Program-made: the position numbers and the translations under genes
Notes under the pieces: generated by a model
What the model was told of the DNA's origin: nothing
Databases searched by the model: none
Seen by the model: the letters and a program-made list of their open reading frames with translations, nothing else
Assembly: GCA_035279385.1 (NCBI GenBank)
Contig: DATEHZ010000032.1
Coordinates: 1 to 26,555 of the forward strand
Direction of reading: 5' to 3'
DNA: 26,555 nt
From: DATGJX01 sp035279385
Lineage (GTDB): Bacteria; Vulcanimicrobiota; Vulcanimicrobiia; Vulcanimicrobiales; Vulcanimicrobiaceae
Shown here: one piece after another, positions 1 through 7,838 of the stretch
Position numbering within the stretch: position 1 is the stretch's first letter
How the letters are laid out: every line of letters begins with the position of its first letter

Positions 1-924
1 CGCGCAATGGCTCGAGAGCGGCACGTTGTTCGCTTCGCACAGAGCGTCCACGGCGAGAAAGCCGCTGTAGCCGCCGCAGCGCGTCACGTCCGCCTGCAGC
101 ACGTCCGCCGCGCCGCTCGAGATGATCCGCGCGAAGTCGTAGGGCGCGTACCCGTATTCGCCGTTGCTGATCTCCATTACCGGCGGCGCGTGATCGCGCA
201 CGAACCGATTGCCTTCCAAGTCGTTGTGGTACACCGGTTCCTCGAACCACGTCACGCGCCGATCCGCAAAGTGCGCGCGCGCCATCTCGAGCGCCTGTTT
301 TGCGGTGTACGCGCCGTTTGCGTCGACGAACAACTCCGCGTCAGAGCCGATCGCTTTGCGCGCGGCGGCGACGCGGTGCGGGTCGGCTGCGGCATCGCGT
401 CCGACCTTCATTTTGACGCGCGGAATCCGCATCTCGTGCACCCAGCAGGCCAGCTGCTCCGTCAAGCGCCGCTCCGAGTACGACGTGAAGCCGCCGCTTC
501 CGTAGAGCGGTGCCGCGCGGCGAGCTGCACCCAAGAGCGCGCTCACCGGAGCGCCGAGCACCTTGCCTTTGAGATCCCAGAGCGCGACGTCGACCGCCGA
601 AACGGCCATCGCGGTCATGCCTTCGCGTCCGTTGTTGCGGATCTTCGCCACCATATCGGCGTACCGCGCGGCCGTTTGCAGCGCGTCGCAATCGCGCAAT
701 GCGTCGTTCAACGTCCGCTCGACGATGGTTGCGATGCCGGCGTCGCCGTAGGTATAGCCGATACCGGTATGGTTCGCCGCGCGGACTTCGACGAGCACCA
801 TCGTCGTCGAAGTCCAGGTTAGAGTGCCGTCCGACTCCTCCGGCTCGTCCGTCGGAATCTCGTACGCGCGCGCGCGGACCGACTCGATCGGATGCTCGAC
901 GCGCACGCTCGCCGCGGCCTGCAC
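1..924 (-). CDS. Enolase-superfamily enzyme, mandelate racemase/muconate lactonizing type (3' end cut by window edge)
   Basis: Translating the minus strand inward from 924 gives an uninterrupted frame of about 308 residues that leaves the window at base 1. It carries the family landmarks in order: an MKVG segment preceded by VK (KxK general base), VDANGAY (first metal Asp), WFEEP (metal Glu), an ISNGEYGY segment (third metal Glu), LQADVTRCGG and a terminal SSHC (general-base His region). Family members abstract a proton alpha to a carboxylate, so a sugar-acid dehydratase, racemase or cycloisomerase is possible; the substrate cannot be read here. The start is taken as GTG 924-922, which overlaps the TAG stop of the upstream TPP enzyme (TAGTG) and implies translational coupling. 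A later in-frame GTG is also possible. Family assignment is firm, function is not. Confidence 0.85.
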   Translation of the reverse strand, partial: MQAAASVRVEHPIESVRARAYEIPTDEPEESDGTLTWTSTTMVLVEVRAANHTGIGYTYGDAGIATIVERTLNDALRDCDALQTAARYADMVAKIRNNGREGMTAMAVSAVDVALWDLKGKVLGAPVSALLGAARRAAPLYGSGGFTSYSERRLTEQLACWVHEMRIPRVKMKVGRDAAADPHRVAAARKAIGSDAELFVDANGAYTAKQALEMARAHFADRRVTWFEEPVYHNDLEGNRFVRDHAPPVMEISNGEYGYAPYDFARIISSGAADVLQADVTRCGGYSGFLAVDALCEANNVPLSSHCA

Positions 925-2732
925 TACTCGCCCGATTTCGCGTGCTCTTCCGTCTTGTGCGGAATGACGCCCGCGATCATCTGCTTGATCGACTGCTTGA
1001 TGATCCCGCCCTGCTCGTCGTCGCCCTTGCGCAGCGCTCGCAAAAAGTGCATCGCCTGCTGCCGCGAGATATGCGGCGGGAGCGTCGCGACGTTGCCGTC
1101 GACGACCGCCTCGAAGACGACTGGGCGATCCGAGCGCAGCGCCTCTTCCCACGCCTTTTCGACCTGCTCGGGCGAATTCACGCGAATGCCCTTGAAGCCC
1201 AGCGAATCGGCAAACCGCGCGTATGCGAAGTCGGGCAGAGGCTGCGTCTGCAGATTACGCGGTGCGCCCGCTAAAATGCGCTCTTCCCACGTCACCTGAT
1301 TGAGATCCTGATTGTTGAGCACGAGGAAGATGAGGCGCGGATCGCTCCATTGCCTCCAATACTTATGGACGGTGATGAGTTCGTTGATGCCGTTCATCTG
1401 CATCGCGCCGTCGCCGGGCAGCGAAATCACGACCCGGTCGGGGAACGCGAACTTCGCCGCGATCGCGTACGGCACGGCAGATCCCATCGTCGCAAGACTG
1501 CCGGAGAGCGAGATCTTCATGCCGCGGCGCACCATCAGGTGGCGCGCCATCCAGTTCGTCGGCGTGCCGGCGTCCCCCGTCACGATCGCGTTCGACGGAA
1601 TCACGTTGTTCAGCGCCCAAAACAGATATTGCGGATTGAGCGGGTCGGCGCTTTGATGCGCGCGATCGTCTTCGATGGCGTACCACTCGTCTTTATTTTT
1701 GCGGATGCTCTCGCGCCACGACGAGTCGTCTTTCTGGTGCAGATGCGGCAGCAGCGCTTGCAGCGAGTCGGCCGCATCGCCGATCAAATTCACGCTCGTG
1801 GGGTACCGGATGCCGATATAGCGCGGATCGATATCGATCTGCACACCCGGCACGGAGCCGTCTTCGGGCAAGAATTCCGCGTATGGAAAGCTCGTTCCGA
1901 TCATGAGCAGCGCGTCGCATTGCTCCATGATGTCGCTGCTGGGCCGCGTTCCCAGCAGACCGATGGTGCCCGTGACCCATGGCAGATCGTCGGGCAGCAC
2001 GTCTTTGCCGAGCAGCGCCTTCGCGCAGCAGGCCTGCAGTTTGTCGGCGACGGCAATTACTTCGTCGCTCGCGTTTTTCGCGCCGGCACCCACGAGCATC
2101 GCAACTTTTGTCGCGTTGTTGAGCACTTCTGCGGCGCGCTGCAAATCGCGCAGGCGCGGAATGACCATCGGCGCGGAATAGCCGACGCCGCTATGCACGG
2201 TGTTGTGCTTGCGGGGCGGCTCGGAGTACGCTTCCTCCTGCAAATCCTTGGGGAAAATAATCGTCGAGACGCCGCTGCGCCCCATAGCGATGCGCATCGC
2301 GCGATCGACCACGTGGCGCGTGGCGGTGGTGCTGGTTATCGTGCAGTTGTATTCGGAGACGTCTTTGAAGAGCGTCTGCAGATCGACTTCCTGCTGATAC
2401 GCGCCGCCCAGGGCCATCGTCGCCGCTTGACCGACCACCGCGACGACGGGCACGTGGTCCATCTTGGCATCGTACAAGCCGTTGAGCAGATGAATCGCGC
2501 CGGGGCCGGACGTCGCCAGACAAACGCCCACCTCGCCGGTGAACTTCGCGTGCGCGCACGCCATGAACGCCGCCATCTCTTCGTGGCGCACTTGGATGAA
2601 CTCGATTTTATTTTCGAAGTTTTCCAGCGCGGCAAGCAGGCCGTTTATCCCGTCGCCGGGATAGCCGTAGATCCGCGTTACACCCCATTCGACCAACCGT
2701 TGCAGCAAGAAGCTGCTTGCCGTCATGCTCAT
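924..2732 (-). CDS. Thiamine-pyrophosphate-dependent enzyme, pyruvate oxidase / acetolactate synthase family
   Basis: 602 residues, the usual length for the family, with three domains. The N-terminal PYR domain contains RHEEMAAF (catalytic Glu about residue 51, which activates TPP) and SGPG near 75-78. The central domain contains the VGAGAKN and DIDPRYIG segments. The C-terminal PP domain has the TPP/Mg motif GDG at 440-442, followed about 30 residues on by NN at 473-474. The C-terminus continues about 25 residues past the core and looks amphipathic, as in membrane-associated pyruvate:quinone oxidoreductase (PoxB). It could oxidatively decarboxylate pyruvate or another 2-oxo acid; acetolactate or oxalyl/glyoxylate chemistry is not excluded. 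The start ATG has AGAGG about six bases upstream. The downstream enolase-family gene begins on its stop codon, so the two products are probably made together. Confidence 0.85.
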   Translation of the reverse strand: MSMTASSFLLQRLVEWGVTRIYGYPGDGINGLLAALENFENKIEFIQVRHEEMAAFMACAHAKFTGEVGVCLATSGPGAIHLLNGLYDAKMDHVPVVAVVGQAATMALGGAYQQEVDLQTLFKDVSEYNCTITSTTATRHVVDRAMRIAMGRSGVSTIIFPKDLQEEAYSEPPRKHNTVHSGVGYSAPMVIPRLRDLQRAAEVLNNATKVAMLVGAGAKNASDEVIAVADKLQACCAKALLGKDVLPDDLPWVTGTIGLLGTRPSSDIMEQCDALLMIGTSFPYAEFLPEDGSVPGVQIDIDPRYIGIRYPTSVNLIGDAADSLQALLPHLHQKDDSSWRESIRKNKDEWYAIEDDRAHQSADPLNPQYLFWALNNVIPSNAIVTGDAGTPTNWMARHLMVRRGMKISLSGSLATMGSAVPYAIAAKFAFPDRVVISLPGDGAMQMNGINELITVHKYWRQWSDPRLIFLVLNNQDLNQVTWEERILAGAPRNLQTQPLPDFAYARFADSLGFKGIRVNSPEQVEKAWEEALRSDRPVVFEAVVDGNVATLPPHISRQQAMHFLRALRKGDDEQGGIIKQSIKQMIAGVIPHKTEEHAKSGE

Positions 2733-2815
2733 GTATGCCTCTGTTTGTGTAGCGACAAAAATGATCTACCCGAGGCGATTGCGGGCAAACGAATGACTCC
2801 AGCTAATGATTCGAA

Positions 2816-3592
2816 CTATTGAGTAGTTCCGATGCGGCGCACGAGCAGCACGAGCAGCCCTATGCCGAACGTCCACGCCATGAAGCCTTCAGAGACCGGC
2901 CCCCAGTTTGCTAACTGCAATCCGCCCGGATTGTACTTGGCGTGCTGCAAGTACCAGACGTACGAGGCAAGATCGTCCAGACGCCGCTGATCGATGACGC
3001 TCGGCCCGAAGCGCGGCATGACGTCGGGTCCGTAGCGCACGGCGTCCGCAAGGTCTTGCGGCGTTGAATCCATCAGGGACGGTGCCACGTTCGCATAGCC
3101 GACTGCGTCCCCGTGCGCCGTGGCGGAATGGCACTGCTGACAATTCTCTTCGAAGACCGCTCTGCCGCTTCGCAGCGACTCATCGTCACCGCGCAGCGTC
3201 ACCGACGGCAGCACCTTGTTGCGGTCCGATTTCGACATGACGTAGGCGACGACGTCGCGCACTTGCTGCGGCGGAAAGAACGGTGCCTTGTGCATCTCCT
3301 GCTGGAACGGTACCAACGCGGGCATGCGTCCCGTACGCAGTTGGAAATCGACGGCCTGCACGTCGATGCCGATAAGCGGCGGCCCCTGTGCCGTCCCCTG
3401 CAGCAGCGCGCCGTGACACGAGGTGCAGTGGGTGTTGAACAGGCGCCGGCCTTCGCTCACATCCTGCGCGCTCGCGCGCAGCACGTAGAGCGGATCGAAC
3501 GTTGCCGCGGGCTGCGGCGTGGCCAGCACGTTGCCGCTCGAGGGCACGTTTGCCTGCTGCAGCAGCAGAATCGCCGCAATCAATGCGATCAT
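2816..3592 (-). CDS. Membrane-anchored diheme cytochrome c (QcrC-like subunit)
   Basis: 258 residues with two class I cytochrome c domains. Heme sites are CTSCH (C56, C59, H60) and CQQCH (C151, C154, H155). Likely sixth ligands are Met90 (in GRMP) and Met192 (in DVMP). A short hydrophobic N-terminus acts as signal or anchor, and residues about 235-252 form a C-terminal transmembrane helix followed by RRIG, so the hemes face outward. A tandem diheme subunit with a C-terminal anchor is what actinobacterial QcrC looks like, where it replaces a soluble cytochrome c between the bc complex and oxidase. The start is ATG 3592-3590, overlapping the ctaG stop as ATGA. The frame stays open much further upstream, but that part only shadows ctaG. 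It is the last gene of the leftward respiratory operon. Confidence 0.88.
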   Translation of the reverse strand: MIALIAAILLLQQANVPSSGNVLATPQPAATFDPLYVLRASAQDVSEGRRLFNTHCTSCHGALLQGTAQGPPLIGIDVQAVDFQLRTGRMPALVPFQQEMHKAPFFPPQQVRDVVAYVMSKSDRNKVLPSVTLRGDDESLRSGRAVFEENCQQCHSATAHGDAVGYANVAPSLMDSTPQDLADAVRYGPDVMPRFGPSVIDQRRLDDLASYVWYLQHAKYNPGGLQLANWGPVSEGFMAWTFGIGLLVLLVRRIGTTQ

Positions 3593-4353
3593 GCCGGAGC
3601 TCTCTCCGCCGCGGCCCACGCTCCGGCCGTGCACATGAAGGCGACGAAGAGCAGAAATCCGCCCGCGATCCACATCACCGCGCCGCCGTTCTGCTGGTCG
3701 GCGAGCGCTAGTGCAACGCTGTGGCCGCGCAAGTAATGCGGATAGAGCACTTGCCGCGCGGCGTACAGCGCCAAACCGAGAAACGCGCCCTGCGGAATAG
3801 CGAGAAACAGGTACAGCATGCGCGCGGGGTACGGAAGCGGACGCGGCGTGTAGCCGACCTGAACGATCGACGCCCAGAACAGCGTCGCGGCGAACACGTA
3901 GAGCGCGTGCTCCGCAACGTGTATCGCCGGATTCTCGAGCGCGGCTTCGTACAACGGCGAAAAATGCGACGTCCAGAGCACGGCGATGAAGAGCACCCAG
4001 CCGGTCAGCGGTGCGAAGAGCGCACGGCCGGCGCGGCTCTGCGCAAAACCGGTAATGCGCTGCGCGGTTCGCTGCGGCGTAGCGGCGACCAAGAGTAGCA
4101 GCGGCGCACCGAGCAAGACGAGCGGCGGACCCACCAGCATGAGCGCTACGTGCTGCGTCATATGCCAAGCGAACGATCGATCCGCGAGCGGCTCGATGGG
4201 CGCAAGCAGCACGACGGTCATGAGCAGGCAGCCGCATATAAACGCCGCGATCCGCCAGACGGAGAACGCGCGATCGGGGAAGCGCGCGTCGTACGAACGC
4301 ACGCCGTACAGATATGCGGCGATGGCCGCAACGCCGGCGATCGCGGCGATCAT
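3589..4353 (-). CDS. ctaG: CtaG-family (caa3-type) cytochrome c oxidase assembly membrane protein
   Basis: 254 residues, strongly hydrophobic with about seven predicted helices. It has conserved-looking histidines in HMTQHVALM, HFSPLYE and IHVAEHALY. This is the pattern of the caa3_CtaG family, whose Bacillus member is needed for assembly of caa3 oxidase, probably through copper delivery; it is unrelated to the Cox11 protein also called CtaG. ATG 4353-4351 overlaps the cytochrome b stop (ATGA), and its own stop overlaps the cytochrome c start, so it sits inside the bc-complex genes while presumably serving the CuA/CuB centres of the divergently encoded subunits II and I. Family assignment is good; the exact assembly step is inferred from the family. 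Confidence 0.85.
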   Translation of the reverse strand: MIAAIAGVAAIAAYLYGVRSYDARFPDRAFSVWRIAAFICGCLLMTVVLLAPIEPLADRSFAWHMTQHVALMLVGPPLVLLGAPLLLLVAATPQRTAQRITGFAQSRAGRALFAPLTGWVLFIAVLWTSHFSPLYEAALENPAIHVAEHALYVFAATLFWASIVQVGYTPRPLPYPARMLYLFLAIPQGAFLGLALYAARQVLYPHYLRGHSVALALADQQNGGAVMWIAGGFLLFVAFMCTAGAWAAAERAPA

Positions 4354-5714
4354 CCCACCGGCTCCTCTTCGTAGCCGCCCTCGGGTTTACGCCGCAGTCG
4401 CGCGCGCTCGGCGCGATGCGTGCCGTCTTTCTTCTTCAAATCCGACGCGATCGCGTACGTAACCCAGAACGCCAGAAACGGCCCGAGCAGGCAGAAAAAC
4501 CGGTAAAACCACACGAGATCGTTGAGCGGCAAATGCGTATACGCCGCTTGCACGTCGTCGCTTCCGGCCGCGAACAAGCCGAGCATGAAAACGAAGAATC
4601 CGACGCCTGCCGCCGTTCGCACCGGCACTTCGCGCGGCCGGTCCAGCAGATGATGCGCGCGATAATCCTTCGAGAAGATCTTGTCGACCCACGGCCACGC
4701 AAACAGACCGGTCATGATGATAAGCGGCAGCAGAAATCCCGGCCAGAACGGCGAGGGGATCATATGACCGGGAAAGTGGATAGCCCAGCGCGGGCCGATG
4801 CGAAGCGCGCCTTCGAGCCAGCCGATATACCAATCCGGCTGCGCGGGAGAGATCGCAGTCCACGTTTTGTACGGGCCCCACAGCCAAACGGGATTGATCT
4901 GCACGAAGGCGCCCAGCAAACAGCACACGGCGATGACGCCGAACAACAGCGCCAGCGTCTTGACGGTATATAAAGGAAACAGCGGTGCGCCCACGACGTT
5001 CAGTTCCGTGCGCCGCGGCCCCGCAAACTGCGTATGTTTCTGGCGCCATACGATCATCAGATGCACGGTGATGCCGAGCGCGATGAGCGCCGGCATGATG
5101 AAGACGTGCGTGATAAAGAGGCGCTCGATCAGAATCTCCGTAGGCCACACGCCGCCGATGAGAAAGAACGTCGCCCACGTGCCGATAAACGGTACCGACT
5201 GCAGAATCGACACCGCGATGCGCAGCCCCATTCCGCTGAGCAGATCGTCCGGCATCGAGTAGCCGGTGAATCCCTCGAACATAGCCGCAAAGAGCAGCAG
5301 TACGCCGACGATCCAGTTCAATTCGCGCGGATTGCGGAACGCACCGGTAAAAAAAATGCGTCCCATGTGCACGACGATGCCCGCGACGAAAAGATCGGCG
5401 GCCCAATGATGAATTTGGCGAATCAGCAAGCCCGCGTTCACGGCAAAACAGATGTGGAGCACCGAATCGTAGGCCTCGCTCATCTTCTCGCCGCGAAGCA
5501 ACGCATACGGTCCCTCGTACACCACGTTCGCATGCCCGGGCACGAACCACAGCGCGAGAAACGTCCCGGTGGCGAGCAGTATGAGGAATGCGTACAGGTT
5601 GATCTCGCCGAGCATGAAGGACCAGTGATCGGGAAACGCTTTCTTGAGCGCGTGATGTACGAACGTCGCCGTACCGAAGCGATCGTCCGCCCACAGCAGC
5701 AATCGCCGGATCAT
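4350..5714 (-). CDS. qcrB: Cytochrome b subunit of the quinol:cytochrome c reductase (QcrB-like, single fused chain)
   Basis: 454 residues containing both the N-terminal four-helix heme-binding part and the C-terminal part in one chain. Heme ligand pairs are H102/H116 in helix B (14 apart) and H203/H218 in helix D (15 apart), the b6-like spacing. The Qo-site motif reads PDWY at 293-296 instead of the mitochondrial PEWY; PDWY is typical of actinobacterial QcrB. A charged, basic C-terminal tail follows the last helix. ATG 5714-5712 shares one base with the Rieske stop (TGATG), and the frame upstream of it is a shadow of the Rieske gene. It oxidises quinol in the membrane and passes electrons to the Rieske protein and to the b hemes. 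Confidence 0.93.
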   Translation of the reverse strand: MIRRLLLWADDRFGTATFVHHALKKAFPDHWSFMLGEINLYAFLILLATGTFLALWFVPGHANVVYEGPYALLRGEKMSEAYDSVLHICFAVNAGLLIRQIHHWAADLFVAGIVVHMGRIFFTGAFRNPRELNWIVGVLLLFAAMFEGFTGYSMPDDLLSGMGLRIAVSILQSVPFIGTWATFFLIGGVWPTEILIERLFITHVFIMPALIALGITVHLMIVWRQKHTQFAGPRRTELNVVGAPLFPLYTVKTLALLFGVIAVCCLLGAFVQINPVWLWGPYKTWTAISPAQPDWYIGWLEGALRIGPRWAIHFPGHMIPSPFWPGFLLPLIIMTGLFAWPWVDKIFSKDYRAHHLLDRPREVPVRTAAGVGFFVFMLGLFAAGSDDVQAAYTHLPLNDLVWFYRFFCLLGPFLAFWVTYAIASDLKKKDGTHRAERARLRRKPEGGYEEEPVG

Positions 5715-6544
5715 CAGCTGTGCTCCCAAAACCCGGGTCCGACCGGTTCCGGAAAATCGCCTGTCGCCCTCAGATATCCGTCGGACGCGATTTCGATCGG
5801 CAAGCGCGGAAGCGCGTGATCGGCGGGGCCCGAAACGACGCTGGCATTTTGCGTTACGTCGAATGCCGACTGATGACACGGACAGATGAGCCGGTGATCG
5901 ACGGAGCGATACAGCGCCACGGGACACCCGGCGTGCGTGCACATCTTCGAGTAGGCGATGTAGCCCTGCGGCGCGTCTTTCACGAGGCCGTCCGGAAGCT
6001 TCACCAGGATCGTCATCGACTGCGAATCGCCGATGCTGCCCTCGGGAAAGACCGTCACGGCGACCTCGTCATTGAGATCGCCCGCTCGCACGAGCGATCC
6101 GTCCGCGCGCTGCAAACGCACGCCGCGTTTCCATCTCGTGTGGAACAGCGCGTCGTCGGGCTCGGGCCCGAGCGAGCCGACCGGAAAGAGCGCCGCAACG
6201 CCAAAAACGCCGAGGGCCGCGTAGAGCATCCGCAGGAGCCACGTGCGCCGCGCGGCCACGGCGATGCCGTGCTCCCACCGGTCCACCATACCCGCACGCT
6301 CCTCGAGCGGCTGCGGATACGTGTCGCGCACGTCCACGACTTGCTCGTGCGGGAGAATCCACTGCGACCATCCGAGCGCCGCAATCATGAAACCGCCGAA
6401 CGCGCAGGCGAGCGCAAAGCCCTCCCACTGCGTGCTTTCCTGTTTTGCGTACGCAACCATGAATCCGACGCTGCCGAGTATCGAGAGCAGCAACCCGGCA
6501 GCGATGGCGCGATCGCGAATCGCCGGCTCCGGCGCGGCCCTCAT
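5714..6544 (-). CDS. qcrA: Rieske [2Fe-2S] subunit with three transmembrane helices (QcrA-like)
   Basis: 276 residues. The C-terminal Rieske domain has CTHAGC (C202, H204, C207) and CPCHQS (C221, C223, H224), which supply the two Cys/two His cluster ligands and the bridging cysteines. The N-terminal part has three hydrophobic helices at about 12-33, 41-62 and 101-122, unlike the single helix of proteobacterial or mitochondrial Rieske proteins. Three helices are the actinobacterial QcrA architecture. The start ATG 6544-6542 overlaps the subunit III stop as ATGA; an open frame extends 12 codons further upstream, inside subunit III. It accepts electrons from quinol at the Qo site and gives them to the diheme cytochrome c encoded two genes downstream. 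Confidence 0.93.
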   Translation of the reverse strand: MRAAPEPAIRDRAIAAGLLLSILGSVGFMVAYAKQESTQWEGFALACAFGGFMIAALGWSQWILPHEQVVDVRDTYPQPLEERAGMVDRWEHGIAVAARRTWLLRMLYAALGVFGVAALFPVGSLGPEPDDALFHTRWKRGVRLQRADGSLVRAGDLNDEVAVTVFPEGSIGDSQSMTILVKLPDGLVKDAPQGYIAYSKMCTHAGCPVALYRSVDHRLICPCHQSAFDVTQNASVVSGPADHALPRLPIEIASDGYLRATGDFPEPVGPGFWEHS

Positions 6545-7095
6545 CGGATCCAATACACGGTCGTGTAGATGCCGAACCACATGAAGGTGACGAAATGCCA
6601 GTAGTACGTAATGGCTTCCGCAGCGTCGTGCTTATCGACGCGGAACGCCGGAGACCGAAGGCCGAAATACAGGCCCAGCAGCATGATGACGCCGGCAACG
6701 ACGTGCAGTACGTGAAAGCCGGTAAGCGTAATGTAGATTGAGGCGTAGGCGCTGCTGTGCATGTTGAAATCTTGGCGCGAGTAACCGTGCATCGCGCTGC
6801 CGATGTAGCCCAAGCCGCCGAGGATGCCGCCGTACAACCAGCCGTATGCCGCCTTCATGTTGCGAGCGCGCACGGCGCGCATCATCGGAAACATCATCAG
6901 ACTGCTGGCGACGAGGAAAAACGTGCCGAAGGCCGGCCCGATCTCGTCGAGATGTACGTAGGGCGGAGGCCACACGCCGCCCGGCGCGGTGCTCTTGAGG
7001 TCGTAATACGTCGCAAAAAGCGCCGAAAAGAACATCGTTTCCGATGCGATGTAAATAATCGTTCCGAGCGCAACAGGGCGAACCCGAATGGGCAT
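6541..7095 (-). CDS. ctaE: Cytochrome c oxidase subunit III
   Basis: 184 residues from ATG 7095, with five helices, as in bacterial subunit III proteins that lack the first two helices of the seven-helix form. Recognisable segments are SETMFFSALF at the start of the first helix, GFHVLHVVAG (conserved His region) and the closing YWHFVTFMWFGIYTTVYW. The frame is open to an ATG at 7176, but that would lie two bases from the divergent ctaC start, so it is unlikely. A GTG at 7116-7114, six bases after a TACAAA box, is an alternative start. It is the first gene of the leftward operon, translationally coupled to qcrA, mirroring the actinobacterial habit of linking subunit III to the bc genes. Confidence 0.9.
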   Translation of the reverse strand: MPIRVRPVALGTIIYIASETMFFSALFATYYDLKSTAPGGVWPPPYVHLDEIGPAFGTFFLVASSLMMFPMMRAVRARNMKAAYGWLYGGILGGLGYIGSAMHGYSRQDFNMHSSAYASIYITLTGFHVLHVVAGVIMLLGLYFGLRSPAFRVDKHDAAEAITYYWHFVTFMWFGIYTTVYWIR

Positions 7096-7178
7096 CGGCG
7101 CGTGCTGACGAGCCACGGCGATTTTGTACCCGATGCATTGGTTTTTTATCCGACACTGCCTGGGTATGTAGCTCACAC
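7096..7178. promoter_or_regulatory. Divergent promoter region between the two halves of the respiratory cluster
   Basis: These 83 bases separate the leftward ctaE-qcr operon from the rightward ctaC-ctaD operon and must hold both promoters. On the plus strand TATGTA at 7165-7170 ends eight bases before the ctaC ATG, placing a transcription start at or next to the start codon. On the minus strand TACAAA at 7127-7122 ends just before an in-frame GTG of ctaE. The -35 boxes are not convincing; only a T-run at 7142-7147 lies at the right distance from the plus-strand box. No Shine-Dalgarno sequence precedes either gene. Box assignments are tentative. Confidence 0.45.
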
Positions 7179-7838
7179 ATGCCCATCATGCATCCGGCGT
7201 CGCTGCAGGCGCAGGACCTCGCCGGCGTATGGTACATTTTCGGCGGCGCTGCGCTGTTCGTCGCCGTATTCGTGTACGGCCTGATTCTTTATTCGATCGT
7301 GCGCTGGAGAGAAAAAGCGACGGATACGGGGCTGCCCCCGCAGTTTACGAAGCATCCGCCGATCGAGATTACGGGCGTCGTCATCCCGCTGATCATCGTC
7401 ATCGGCCTCTTTTACATCACGTATATTCGCGAGGGCGTGGTGGATTTTCTCAAGCCGAATCCGTACCTCACGGTCGACGTCACGGCCTACCAATGGTCCT
7501 GGCAGTTCCGCTACCCCGGGCGCAACGCGATCGTCGCCAACGGCACGGTGCACGAACCGCCCACGCTGGTTCTTCCCGTCGGCAAAATGACGCAAATTAA
7601 TCTTTACTCGGCCGACGTCGTCCACTCGTTCTGGATTCCCAGCTTTTTGTTCAAACGCGATGCCAATGCGGGAATTACCAACCACTTCGACATCACGCCG
7701 ACGAAGACGGGCTTCTTCCACGGAGTATGCGCGGAGTATTGCGGGCTCGATCACGCGTTGATGACGTTCACCGTGCAAGTCGTGCCGGTCGCCGATTTCG
7801 ACCGCTGGGTCGCTTCCGGAGGCCGCGCGAGCTTATGA
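7179..7838 (+). CDS. ctaC: Cytochrome c oxidase subunit II (CuA subunit)
   Basis: 219 residues. Two helices (about 18-40 and 62-83) form the usual hairpin, followed by an exported cupredoxin domain. The CuA ligands are all visible: H149 in VVHSFW, then C184, E186, C188, H192 and M195 in CAEYCGLDHALM. The electron-entry aromatic segment YQWSWQF lies at 104-110. There is no fused cytochrome c domain, so electrons must come from a separate donor, plausibly the diheme cytochrome c of the divergent operon. The first ATG is taken as the start; a second in-frame ATG lies three codons later. Neither has a ribosome-binding site, and a possible -10 box sits eight bases upstream, so the message may be leaderless. 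The stop overlaps ctaD (ATGA). Confidence 0.95.
   Translation: MPIMHPASLQAQDLAGVWYIFGGAALFVAVFVYGLILYSIVRWREKATDTGLPPQFTKHPPIEITGVVIPLIIVIGLFYITYIREGVVDFLKPNPYLTVDVTAYQWSWQFRYPGRNAIVANGTVHEPPTLVLPVGKMTQINLYSADVVHSFWIPSFLFKRDANAGITNHFDITPTKTGFFHGVCAEYCGLDHALMTFTVQVVPVADFDRWVASGGRASL

Noticed and set aside
2795..2820. TTCGAATC resembling a tRNA T-arm on the minus strand
   Set aside because: The flanks do not pair as a T-stem and no acceptor or anticodon stem can be found around it.
1350..2822. 490-codon open frame on the plus strand
   Set aside because: It lies opposite the TPP enzyme, reads as Arg/His/Val-rich shadow protein, and the minus strand carries intact family motifs over the same bases.
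2813..2829. Inverted repeat GAACTA-TTGAG-TAGTTC over the cytochrome c stop codon
   Set aside because: Six AT-rich pairs and no following T-run; too weak to call a terminator. The remaining 83-bp spacer up to 2732 shows no clear promoter either.
2816..4237. 473-residue version of the cytochrome c protein
   Set aside because: The first 215 residues are an Arg/Ala-rich shadow of ctaG in another frame; the real start is ATG 3592 at the ATGA overlap.
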